A DNA stretch of 57,989 bases from Bacteroidales bacterium (GTDB lineage: Bacteria; Bacteroidota; Bacteroidia; Bacteroidales; JAEINX01). Under the pieces are notes generated by a model. It was not told the origin of the DNA and made no database searches. It was given only the letters and a program-made list of their open reading frames with translations. Numbering within the stretch: the stretch's first letter is position 1; each line of letters starts with the position of its first letter. Shown here in pieces: positions 1 through 8,069 of this stretch. A program made the position numbers and the translations under genes. Where the stretch lies: positions 1 through 57,989 of the forward strand of contig JAEINX010000007.1 in NCBI GenBank assembly GCA_016342645.1, written 5' to 3'.

Positions 1-473
1 AAAATTTATTTGATAAAAAAAAGGCATGCCTAAGTAGAGGGTTAAGCACGTATATTTAGATTTATTTGCTTTCACAGCGAATCTATTAATTTCTGTCTTC
101 ATCCTACATCTATACACTTTGCAAAAGTCAAAGCGTATAGATTGCAAATATAATGTATTTTTTAAAAAAACAAAAAAAAAATATATTTTTGGTGTAATTT
201 TTCTACTTCAGATAGCAAAAGTATCTCTAAATTTATTAATAATCAATTATTATATTTAAAATTTTTTATTGGAAATAAAATTAAAAAAGCATTAGGGAAA
301 TTACAAAATAATGTAAATAATAAAGCTTTTAAGTTCAAATTAGACCCAATATCACCTCGTTTTTCTTAATTTTTCCAATTTTCACTATTTCCTTAATAGC
401 TTTGGCCTGTTAATACCTATTTTTTTTGCAAAAGCAGATTTTAGTAGTCTTTATTGCCGGGTTAATACTAAAT

Positions 474-597
474 AGTGCTTGCCCGAAAACGCCAATTTCA
501 TCGTTATGCTTGTGCAGAAACCAGTAGTTTACAATAGTAAACTCCTTATTTTCTGCACTTCGCAAGCCTCGAACTTGACGTTTTCTGCCTAAGCACT
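474..597. repeat. 124-bp imperfect palindrome
   Basis: The left arm (474-520) and the reverse complement of the right arm (550-597) match at about 33 of 48 positions, counted by eye with one gap. The match is perfect at both arm ends (AGTGCTT outside, GTGCAGAAA inside). A second perfect hairpin, AGTTTAC/GTAAACT with a 4-base loop, sits at the centre (526-543). The 10-mer ACTAAATAGT occurs at 467-476 and again at 624-633. The structure resembles a small non-autonomous repeat element or a structured RNA; which of these it is cannot be told from one copy. Confidence 0.6.
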
Positions 598-642
598 CCA
601 AAATAATGAGTTTTCTTGCTGACACTAAATAGTTATGAATAA

Positions 643-674
643 TACTTTTGACTACTCTATTTTTTATACTTTTG
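643..674 (+). promoter_or_regulatory. Two TAnnTTTG promoter boxes upstream of the YgiQ gene
   Basis: TACTTTTG occurs at 643-650 and again at 667-674, 24 bp apart. Both match the Bacteroidota primary sigma factor -7 consensus TAnnTTTG. With the second box, transcription would start near 681 and leave a leader of about 15 nt before the TTG start at 697. The first box also contains TTTG 16 bp before the second box, somewhat short for a -33 element. Confidence 0.45.
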
Positions 675-696
675 TAAAAATATTTTTATAAATAAT

Positions 697-2574
697 TTGG
701 TCAAAGATAAATTTTTAATAAGCGATTGGTTACCTACAACAATTGAAGAGGTTCAAAAACAAGGCTGGGATAAATTAGATGTAATACTTTTTTCAGGAGA
801 TGCTTATGTTGACCATCCTTCGTTTGGGCATGCCGTGATAGCGAGAATAATTCAAAAAGCGGGATTTAGAGTGGCAATTGTTGCTCAACCTAATTGTAAG
901 GATGATTTGAGAGATTTTAAGAAGTTCGGAAAACCAAGGTTATTTTTTGGAGTAACTTCAGGATGTATGGATTCGATGATAAATCATTATACGGCAAACA
1001 AACGCCAAAGATCGGATGATGCCTATTCACCGGGAGGGAAAAGCGGCTTTCGCCCCGATTATGCCACTTCGGTCTATTCAAACATACTGAAAAAACTATT
1101 TCCCGATACACCTATAATTATTGGGGGTGTTGAAGCTTCGTTGCGAAGGTTTACGCATTATGATTATTGGTCGAATAAATTGAAAGCTTCAATATTGTCT
1201 GAAAGTGGTGCCGATATTCTTGCTTATGGAATGGGCGAGAAAGCATTAAAAAAAATTCTTGATTTCTACGATAAGGAAAAAACAATCAATTCATTATATT
1301 CAATTCCTCAAATAGCATTTCTAATAAAAGATAAATCACTGTTGAATAACACCAAACAATGGACAAACATAGAGTTGGCCTCCCATGAAAAATGTTTGAA
1401 AAGTAAAAAAACATTTGCTTCAAATTTTAAACTGATTGAACAGGAATCGAATAAATTCCAAGCAAGCCGAATATTTCAAAATCTTGGGGAAAAAACACTT
1501 GTTGTAAATCCTCCTTTTCCACCAATGTCGGAAAATGAAATTGATTCTTCATTTGATTTACCTTACACAAGGTTGCCCCATCCAAAATATAAAAAGCGGG
1601 GAAAAATTCCTGCTTATGAAATGATTAAGCATTCTGTAAATCTTCATCGCGGGTGTTTTGGCGGATGCAGTTTTTGCACGATTTCTGCCCATCAAGGGAA
1701 ATTTATTGCAAGCAGGTCGGGAAAATCAATTTTAAAAGAAGTTGAAATGATTAAAGAAATGCCCGATTTTAAAGGATATATAAGTGATTTAGGCGGGCCT
1801 TCGGCAAATATGTATAAAATGAAAGGAATCGATGTTGAAATTTGTAAAAAATGTTGCAGGCCAAGTTGCATTTTTCCAAAGATTTGCAATAATTTAAACA
1901 GCGATCACAAACCTCTTATTGATATCTACAGAAAGGTGAATTCTTTAAACTCCATTAAAAAAGTATTTATAGGCAGTGGTATCCGATACGACTTGCTGCA
2001 AACTCACGATAAATTAAAAGATAAAAAATATCATTATTCCGAATACATAAAGCAACTTATAAAATTTCATGTTTCGGGGAGATTGAAAGTTGCCCCCGAG
2101 CATACCTCTGAGAAGGTTTTGAAAATTATGCGAAAACCGTCTTTTAATTTATTTTTGAATTTTAAAGATATTTTCGATAGAATAAACAGTAAAAATGATC
2201 TTAATCAGCAAATTATACCCTATTTTATTTCAAGTCATCCGGGATGCAAATTAGAAGATATGGCTGATTTAGCTGCTGAAACAAAAAAACTTGGGTTCAA
2301 ACTTGAACAGGTGCAGGATTTTACGCCAACACCTATGACTCTTGCTACCGTAATTTATTATTCGGGCTACGATCCTTATACTTTAAAGCCTGTTTTTACT
2401 GCAACAACAAAAACCCAAAAACTTGAGCAACTTAAATTTTTCTTTTGGTATAAAAAAGAAAACAGGCAATGGATAAGAAAAACATTATTAAGATTGAAAA
2501 AAGAAGATATTGTTAAAAAACTACTGCATTGTTATATATTTACATTATTAAGTTCCTATATTTTATCACTATAA
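697..2574 (+). CDS. YgiQ family radical SAM protein
   Basis: This is a 625-residue member of the YgiQ family of radical SAM enzymes, whose reaction is not established. The N-terminal family domain carries the SGDAYVDHPSFG signature (residues 33-44). The [4Fe-4S]/SAM-binding cysteines are C320, C324 and C327, in the CxxxCxxC motif GCFGGCSFC. The C-terminal family region follows, with SSHPGC and a second cysteine group near 390-403. Length is normal for the family. No ATG lies between the start of the open frame and the conserved N-terminus, so the TTG at 697 is taken as start; the promoter boxes just upstream fit this. The last 15 or so residues (LLHCYIFTLLSS) are hydrophobic and probably a non-conserved tail. 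It appears to be transcribed alone. Confidence 0.9.
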   Translation: MVKDKFLISDWLPTTIEEVQKQGWDKLDVILFSGDAYVDHPSFGHAVIARIIQKAGFRVAIVAQPNCKDDLRDFKKFGKPRLFFGVTSGCMDSMINHYTANKRQRSDDAYSPGGKSGFRPDYATSVYSNILKKLFPDTPIIIGGVEASLRRFTHYDYWSNKLKASILSESGADILAYGMGEKALKKILDFYDKEKTINSLYSIPQIAFLIKDKSLLNNTKQWTNIELASHEKCLKSKKTFASNFKLIEQESNKFQASRIFQNLGEKTLVVNPPFPPMSENEIDSSFDLPYTRLPHPKYKKRGKIPAYEMIKHSVNLHRGCFGGCSFCTISAHQGKFIASRSGKSILKEVEMIKEMPDFKGYISDLGGPSANMYKMKGIDVEICKKCCRPSCIFPKICNNLNSDHKPLIDIYRKVNSLNSIKKVFIGSGIRYDLLQTHDKLKDKKYHYSEYIKQLIKFHVSGRLKVAPEHTSEKVLKIMRKPSFNLFLNFKDIFDRINSKNDLNQQIIPYFISSHPGCKLEDMADLAAETKKLGFKLEQVQDFTPTPMTLATVIYYSGYDPYTLKPVFTATTKTQKLEQLKFFFWYKKENRQWIRKTLLRLKKEDIVKKLLHCYIFTLLSSYILSL

Positions 2575-2654
2575 ACATACTAAGCGAAGCCTATCCGTAT
2601 GGCTAACAATTTAAGCATTGAAACTTTTTTATATCTTGCAGAAAAATTAATTAA

Positions 2655-3497
2655 ATGACATCAGCTAAAAAGCATTTTTTTTTAAATAAAAATTATTTTA
2701 TTTATTTTATTAATTCAACTGCTGCTTTCATAAGTACATATTTTATTATTAGTATTTTCAGATCGTTTACGAGCATTTTAATAGCTTATGAATGCGACAT
2801 AAACTCATTGTTATTTTTAAACAGAATAGAGTTTTTAGTGCCTCAAAATTCGAGTTTATGGACTTTTGATACTACTTTGTCGGTATTTTTTTCAGGCCCG
2901 TTTTTTTCTTTTCTACTTGGAGCCATACTATCAATATATTATCTTACAAAAAGAAAAAAAAATAGCTTTTTTAATATATTTCTTTTTTGGGCTTTTATAA
3001 ATGCTTTTGGATTATTTTTTTCATCCGTTCTTGCCGATTTAATTACAAGTACAGGCGTTGTTTATGCGTTAAATTCAATGAATTTTAGTCATGCTGTTCG
3101 TGTCATAATTTTTATTTCAGTTATTTACTTAATGATCCACCTTGGGGCTTTATCTATTAAAGTATTTGTTTTTTCCTCTGATTCCTGTTTTATAAAAACT
3201 TTTCGAAAACGTATAATTTATTTGATTTCAGTTATTTTATTGCCGTGGTTTATTGGTAGCTTAATTATTCTTTTAATCATTACTCCTTTATTTTCTCTGT
3301 ATTATATTTTTCTATTATCTCTAATGATACTATTTCTTATTTCAGTTTTATATCCAAAAAATTATTACTTAAAAACTGAAAATAAGATTCATAATAAAAA
3401 TAAAATTAATTGGATTTTCATTATTTCAAATATAGTATTGATTTTTGTTTTAAGGTATTATCTCAATTCAGGAATTAATTTATTTGCAAATAATTAA
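2655..3497 (+). CDS. Hypothetical polytopic membrane protein
   Basis: This 280-residue protein is not recognised. It is very hydrophobic, with about six to seven predicted membrane segments by eye (around residues 15-45, 70-95, 105-125, 145-170, 188-235 in two segments, and 253-270), separated by short basic loops such as KRKKNSF. No catalytic motif such as HExxH was found. The ATG at 2655 is preceded by AT-rich sequence without a ribosome-binding site, which is usual in this phylum. It lies 80 bp after the YgiQ gene and ends 17 bp before the ATG of the acetyltransferase gene, so it may be co-transcribed with the latter. It could be an uncharacterised transporter or membrane-anchoring protein; no function is assigned. 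Confidence 0.7.
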   Translation: MTSAKKHFFLNKNYFIYFINSTAAFISTYFIISIFRSFTSILIAYECDINSLLFLNRIEFLVPQNSSLWTFDTTLSVFFSGPFFSFLLGAILSIYYLTKRKKNSFFNIFLFWAFINAFGLFFSSVLADLITSTGVVYALNSMNFSHAVRVIIFISVIYLMIHLGALSIKVFVFSSDSCFIKTFRKRIIYLISVILLPWFIGSLIILLIITPLFSLYYIFLLSLMILFLISVLYPKNYYLKTENKIHNKNKINWIFIISNIVLIFVLRYYLNSGINLFANN

Positions 3498-3514
3498 CAT
3501 TAAAATTGTGTAAT

Positions 3515-3949
3515 ATGGATATTTTAATACGAGAATTTCATATTTCGGATTATCAGAAAATTATTGATTTATGGAGAGAGGGGAAATTGCCATATAAACC
3601 AAAGGGCCGTGATAGTAGGGAAAATATTAAAAAGGAATTGCTAAAAGGATGTTGTATTTTTCTTGTAGCCGAGCATAAAAATGAAATTATCGCTTCTGTT
3701 TTGGGAACAAATGATGGCCGAAAAGGATGGATTAATCGTTTGGTTGTTAAGCGTGAATATAGAAAAAAGGAAATTGCAAGACTATTGGTTGATGAAGTTG
3801 AAAAAAGATTTGATGATCTTGGAATTGGCATTATTGCCTGCTTAATTGAAGATGATAATCCTGATTCGCTAAAAGTGTTTTCAAAGTTTGGATATTCTGA
3901 ATTTAAAGGGATGCATTATCTGACAAAGAGAAAACAAGCGGAAATTTAA
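3515..3949 (+). CDS. GNAT family N-acetyltransferase
   Basis: This 144-residue protein has the size and layout of a stand-alone GNAT acetyltransferase, which transfers an acetyl group from acetyl-CoA to an amine. The N-terminus (IREFHISDYQKIIDLW) is the typical beta1-alpha1 region. The segment INRLVVKREYRKKEIARLL is the beta4 strand plus acetyl-CoA pyrophosphate loop; the usual R/QxxGxG/A is degenerate here (RKKEIA). The C-terminus has the common DNPDSLKVFSKFGY motif. The open frame extends upstream to a TTG at 3506, but the ATG at 3515 gives the normal N-terminus and is preferred. The substrate cannot be predicted. It may share a transcript with the membrane protein upstream. Confidence 0.8.
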   Translation: MDILIREFHISDYQKIIDLWREGKLPYKPKGRDSRENIKKELLKGCCIFLVAEHKNEIIASVLGTNDGRKGWINRLVVKREYRKKEIARLLVDEVEKRFDDLGIGIIACLIEDDNPDSLKVFSKFGYSEFKGMHYLTKRKQAEI

Positions 3950-4014
3950 CTAAAGTCAATGCAATAATTTAAAATGAAAAATTCATCTAAATTAAATTTT
4001 TGAAAATTAAACTC

Positions 4015-4053
4015 AAAAAAAACACCGGATTCGTTAAGTATCCGGTGTTTTTT
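4015..4053. terminator. Bidirectional intrinsic terminator
   Basis: A perfect stem, AACACCGGAT paired with ATCCGGTGTT, has a short loop and is flanked by an A run on the left and a T run on the right. It can therefore end transcription in both directions. It sits between the convergent acetyltransferase gene and the S46-type gene. Confidence 0.85.
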
Positions 4054-4073
4054 ATTTGATTAATAAACTAATT

Positions 4074-6257
4074 TTATTTTTTTGTAAGATCGGAATTGAT
4101 AATAGTCATCTCATCGACCAAATACTTAGCTCCGGCAAATTTATCAACAATAAACAGAACGTATCTGATGTCTGTATTAATTGTTCTCTGCAATTCCGGT
4201 TCAAATGAAATATCGCCACTCATTCCTTCCCAATTCAGATCGAAAACTAAACCGATAATATGGCCGTCTCCATTTATTACAGGACTTCCGGCACTTCCTG
4301 CAGTTGCATCATTATCGGTTGTAAAACAAACATTCATTATTCCACCATCTGAATAATTTCCATAATCTTTTATATTATATAGATGCTTTAGTTTTTCGGG
4401 GACAAAAAATTCACTGTCGTCAGAATCCTCTTTTTCCATAACCCCATGCAATGTTGTATAATGTTTGCTTATCAAGCCATCAGAGGGCATACTTCCTTTA
4501 ACCTGTCCATAAGACAATCGCATACTTGAATTTGCGTCACAATATAATTTTGATTTGGGATTCATCTCTTCAAGGCCTTCTTTAAACAAACGAGAATATT
4601 TGTTAAGAGCCAGATTTGATTCCTTAAGAATATCATTAATCTCCTTTCTTTTTTCCATGCAACATAAATACAATTTAAATGCATAATCATTTTCAATAAT
4701 GATTAATTCAGGGTTATTAACAAAAACCCATAATTCGTCATAATTTGCAAATATTGACTTATTATAAACCGCATTCGTAAACCAATCAAAATCATTGTTA
4801 TATTCGGTTTGTAAAACCGAAAACACTTCTGGAAGTTGATCAATGGAGGCGTTTTTTATTTCATTATAGAAAAATTCGACAATTTCTTTAAAAATTTTCT
4901 TGTCAGTTTCCTGATCAACATTCACAATATAATTTCTTACTGCTTCTCTTAATTCATCAGGAATTTTATATGATTTTGCTTTCTTTTTGTCGAGTGATTG
5001 CAACTCAAGATAAACCGGATAGAATTTTTTTATTAAAATCAACAAATCAGCACCATTATTCACAACTTCCTCGCAGTATTGATTATATAGATTGTATTCT
5101 CCTAATTTTTTATTGGCTTCATATATTTTGCTAATTACGTTTCCGTATTTTTCTTTTCTTTTATGATTTGAATTTGCCCATTTATCGAATTCATTTTCAA
5201 GCTTTTTTTTCTTTTCACAAACTTTGCATCGTTTTAGTTGTTTGCTTTTTCCGAGATAATATTTTGAATAATTACTTGTTTGGGCAAATTTTGTAGCGTA
5301 TTTATGTTTAATTTCTTCACTTTCGTCCATTTTGTTTATCATGACTTTAAGTTTTTTGTCTTTGATTCTTTTCAATGCCGGATTGGTTTCTTCGACAAGT
5401 ATTTCAACCCCATCTGAAGAAATATAACGATCAGTATTAAGAGGATAACCCAAAGTCATTGCAAAATCAAACTCATTAAATCCATCAACCGAAATAGGTA
5501 AATGGGATTTTGATTTCAAAGGAATATTATATTCCGAATATTCGGCAGGTTTTCCATCAGGTGATGTATAAACTCTAAATAAAGAAAAATCGCCAGTATG
5601 TCGCGGCCACATCCAGTTATCAGTATCGCCACCAAAACTACCTATGGATGAAGGAGGTATCCCAACAAGGCGAACATCATTAAAAATCTCATAAACAAAA
5701 AGGTAAAATTCATTATCATGGCAAAAGCTTTTAACTTCAGCCGAATAATGTGTTTTATTTTCTGCTTTTGATACAATATCTTCACAAATATCACTAATTT
5801 TAGAAATTCTTGCTTCCTCGCTCATATTCTTTCTTAATTTCGAAACTACCTTTTCGGTAACATTTTCCATTCTAATAAGAAAAGTAACTGATAATCCGGG
5901 ATTCGGGAGTTCTTCACCCATATTCATTGCCCAATAACCGTTTTTTAGATAATCATTTTTAAGGGTGCTGTGTGCATGAACATAATCAATTCCCGAATTA
6001 TGAGAAGTAATCAATAAACCGTTTGGAGAAATTATTGCTCCTGAAGAAAAATCACTAAATTGAACTACAGCATCTTTTATTGATGAATGATTAATATCGT
6101 AGATTTCTTCGGGAGATAAATGCAGACCCATTTTCTGCATTTCAGAGTAATTTTGTGATTTTACTAAAATCGGCAACCACAAGCCTTCATCTGATCTGGC
6201 AAGGCAATTAATCCCGAGTAGGATTACAAGCAGAGCAGGAATAAATTTTGTTTTCAT
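4074..6257 (-). CDS. S46 family peptidase homologue, probably catalytically inactive
   Basis: This 727-residue exported protein belongs to the S46 family (DPP7/DPP11), periplasmic serine dipeptidyl-peptidases with a chymotrypsin-like fold. The signal peptide is at the N-terminus (FIPALLVILLGINCLA). Family landmarks are clear: GGDTDNWMWPRHTGDFS, GSPV, NWEGMSGDI, and the C-terminal DIRYVLFIVDKFAGA. Two of the three catalytic residues are changed. The TNHHCG motif reads TSHNSG, putting Asn (about residue 87) at the catalytic His. The GNSGSP motif reads GSAGSP, putting Ala (about 656) at the catalytic Ser. The Asp in HTGDFS is kept. The S1 specificity position 18 residues after the Ser site (Gly in DPP7, Arg in DPP11) is Leu. 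The frame opens at a TTG at 6284, but the ATG at 6257 directly precedes the signal peptide and is used. The gene is intact, so it may be a binding or regulatory pseudoenzyme. Confidence 0.85.
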   Translation of the reverse strand: MKTKFIPALLVILLGINCLARSDEGLWLPILVKSQNYSEMQKMGLHLSPEEIYDINHSSIKDAVVQFSDFSSGAIISPNGLLITSHNSGIDYVHAHSTLKNDYLKNGYWAMNMGEELPNPGLSVTFLIRMENVTEKVVSKLRKNMSEEARISKISDICEDIVSKAENKTHYSAEVKSFCHDNEFYLFVYEIFNDVRLVGIPPSSIGSFGGDTDNWMWPRHTGDFSLFRVYTSPDGKPAEYSEYNIPLKSKSHLPISVDGFNEFDFAMTLGYPLNTDRYISSDGVEILVEETNPALKRIKDKKLKVMINKMDESEEIKHKYATKFAQTSNYSKYYLGKSKQLKRCKVCEKKKKLENEFDKWANSNHKRKEKYGNVISKIYEANKKLGEYNLYNQYCEEVVNNGADLLILIKKFYPVYLELQSLDKKKAKSYKIPDELREAVRNYIVNVDQETDKKIFKEIVEFFYNEIKNASIDQLPEVFSVLQTEYNNDFDWFTNAVYNKSIFANYDELWVFVNNPELIIIENDYAFKLYLCCMEKRKEINDILKESNLALNKYSRLFKEGLEEMNPKSKLYCDANSSMRLSYGQVKGSMPSDGLISKHYTTLHGVMEKEDSDDSEFFVPEKLKHLYNIKDYGNYSDGGIMNVCFTTDNDATAGSAGSPVINGDGHIIGLVFDLNWEGMSGDISFEPELQRTINTDIRYVLFIVDKFAGAKYLVDEMTIINSDLTKK

Positions 6258-6584
6258 AGTTTTTTTGTGTTTTTTAATTAGCAATTAATTTTTAGTTTGT
6301 GCTTCAATACTATACTGCATACTTTATGCCGTTTTACTAATGTCTTTTGTATTAATTATTTAAACAATATTTCATACAATTTATGATTTTAATTTAGTCG
6401 AAAACGTACAGTTAGTGTCCTAATACGAACACATACTAATGCTTGTATGATAAGTGTTTACATGTATGCTTTAATATAAGACTCATTTTTTTCGGAAATA
6501 GTTACATCATAAAAAAAATATTGTTTAATTAGCTCTAAAAAAAATGATAACTTTGGCAGATATTTTGAAATATTTAATTTAAAA
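6258..6584. other. Divergent intergenic region
   Basis: These AT-rich bases separate the divergent S46-type and FAD-dehydrogenase genes and must hold both promoters. A TAnnTTTG box for the plus-strand gene is visible at 6548-6555. No equally good box was found for the minus-strand gene, and no gene or RNA was recognised. Confidence 0.5.
6548..6555 (+). promoter_or_regulatory. TAnnTTTG promoter box
   Basis: TAACTTTG matches the Bacteroidota -7 consensus. An ATTG at 6521-6524 lies about 23 bp upstream as a possible -33 element. Transcription would start near 6562, about 22 nt before the ATG at 6585. Confidence 0.45.
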
Positions 6585-7862
6585 ATGCCAAAAAACAAGC
6601 AAAAGAAAATCGCAGTAATAGGTTTTGGTGCTGCTGCCATCGGATTTATTGAAAAGATAATGAATTCAGGCTATGAAGTCCACGTATTTGAAAAAAGCAA
6701 AGATATTTATTCTTCAAGTATTTCGGGGATACGAGCAGATGGAAAGCTTTTTGTTTCAAAGGAAATGGGAGGCGATCTTGATATTGATATAATTTTACAA
6801 AAAAAGCTTGTAGATTATTATATCAGCCACACCGGAAACGGAAATGTTGAAAAGGGCAGTTCATTTACAAATTCCAGATATTATAAAACTTTTTATCAAA
6901 AAGGATTTCAGCCTATTTCTTCCGATTTTTATCACCTCGGAACCGACCAATTAAAAGAGGTTCTTTTTAATATTTTTTCTGCTTTTCAAAAACATAAAAA
7001 CATACATTTTCATTTTGGAAAAAATATAACAAATATTGAAATCATTAATGATTTAGTGAAAATTAATGATACCGATGTTTTTGATTATGCGATTGTTTGT
7101 GTTGGAAGAAGCGGGCATAAACTAACTAAAAGCATAACCAAAAAATACCCTCAACTCATTCTTGACAGCACAAAAGTTGATCTTGGAATTCGTTACGAAC
7201 TTCCAAATCATATTGTCGAGGATTTGAATAGAGAAATGTATGAATTCAAAGTAAAATACAAAAGCAAAACGGGTTATATAGTTCGTACGTTTTGCAATAA
7301 TCCATCAGGTTTTGTGGTAACTGAAAATTATGGCGATTTCGTAACTGTCAACGGGCATTCGAAATTGAAATCCAAAAGCAAAAACACTAATTTTGCAATC
7401 CTTTCAACCATAAAACTTACGGAGCCCTTTAACGATCCTATTGGCTATGGCTCTTATATTGCACAACTTACAAATTTACTAGCCGGAAAAGGGAAATTAA
7501 TCCTTCAGACCTACGACCATTTTTTAAATTCGAGACGAACAAAAAATTTATATCGTGTACAACCAACCTTAAATCAAAATAGTTATATTTTAGGAGACAT
7601 TAATCTCGCGTATCCGCGCCGGATTATTGAAAGCATAATTGATTTTATCGAAAACCTGAACGAAGTTGTTCCAGGGGTGGCAAATCTTGATAATCTTGTT
7701 TATGCTCCTGAAATCAAATTTTATTCAAACACTATTGATAATGATAAATTCCGGCATCTAAAATTTATCGGCGATTGCTCAGGCCATACCAGATCAATTA
7801 TTTATGCTACAGCCCATGGATATATGACTGCCGAAAATATAATTGAAAATGGATTGGGGTAG
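6585..7862 (+). CDS. FAD-dependent dehydrogenase (COG2509-like)
   Basis: This 425-residue flavoprotein resembles the uncharacterised FAD-dependent dehydrogenases of COG2509. The N-terminal dinucleotide-binding fold is shown by IAVIGFGAAAIG (glycines at about 13, 15 and 20) followed by the acidic end of beta2 in VHVFEKS. The second FAD-contacting segment is DYAIVCVGRSG (about residues 165-175). The C-terminal FAD motif is LKFIGDCSGHTRSIIYATAHG near residues 390-410. The middle substrate domain is variable and gives no clue to the substrate. It seems to be a cytosolic redox enzyme without a signal peptide, transcribed alone from its own promoter. The family resemblance is from memory; the FAD-binding folds are directly visible. 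Confidence 0.75.
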   Translation: MPKNKQKKIAVIGFGAAAIGFIEKIMNSGYEVHVFEKSKDIYSSSISGIRADGKLFVSKEMGGDLDIDIILQKKLVDYYISHTGNGNVEKGSSFTNSRYYKTFYQKGFQPISSDFYHLGTDQLKEVLFNIFSAFQKHKNIHFHFGKNITNIEIINDLVKINDTDVFDYAIVCVGRSGHKLTKSITKKYPQLILDSTKVDLGIRYELPNHIVEDLNREMYEFKVKYKSKTGYIVRTFCNNPSGFVVTENYGDFVTVNGHSKLKSKSKNTNFAILSTIKLTEPFNDPIGYGSYIAQLTNLLAGKGKLILQTYDHFLNSRRTKNLYRVQPTLNQNSYILGDINLAYPRRIIESIIDFIENLNEVVPGVANLDNLVYAPEIKFYSNTIDNDKFRHLKFIGDCSGHTRSIIYATAHGYMTAENIIENGLG

Positions 7863-8069
7863 AAAAGTATAAGGGAATAAAGGAAATAGAGGAAATATGG
7901 GAAATAAGGGAAATACAATCTGCTTAAACACAAAGATTTTATCATCAACCTTAGAAAAGAACCCACCTATACCATTATACCACTATACCTTTAATCCATC
8001 AATACCTTCAAAACAATATAGCAATAAAGCAATATAACAATTTTAAATATAACTTAAAACCAAAACAAT
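7863..8069. repeat. Purine-rich degenerate tandem repeat in intergenic DNA
   Basis: Just after the dehydrogenase stop, variants of GGAAATA/GGGAAATA recur with a period of roughly 10-12 bases up to about 7917. A pyrimidine-rich stretch with TACCATTATACCACTATACC follows around 7970-7989. No gene is present. The region is the leader of the large beta-propeller gene at 8070. Confidence 0.5.

Larger units (their letters stand above)
1..696. other. Non-coding leader region
   Basis: No convincing gene lies in these bases. A short stem-loop is visible at 110-140 (CTATAC paired with GTATAG, continuing as CTTTG/CAAAG after one mismatch). A large imperfect palindrome occupies 474-597. A 71-codon reading frame on the minus strand (410-625) runs straight through that palindrome and is judged non-coding. 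Two copies of TACTTTTG near the right end look like promoter boxes for the gene starting at 697. The left end of the window may hold the upstream part of a neighbouring gene, but nothing there could be recognised. Confidence 0.6.

Noticed and set aside
410-625. 71-codon minus-strand frame ahead of the YgiQ gene
   Set aside because: It runs across a large palindrome, has no recognised homology and begins and ends without gene-like context.
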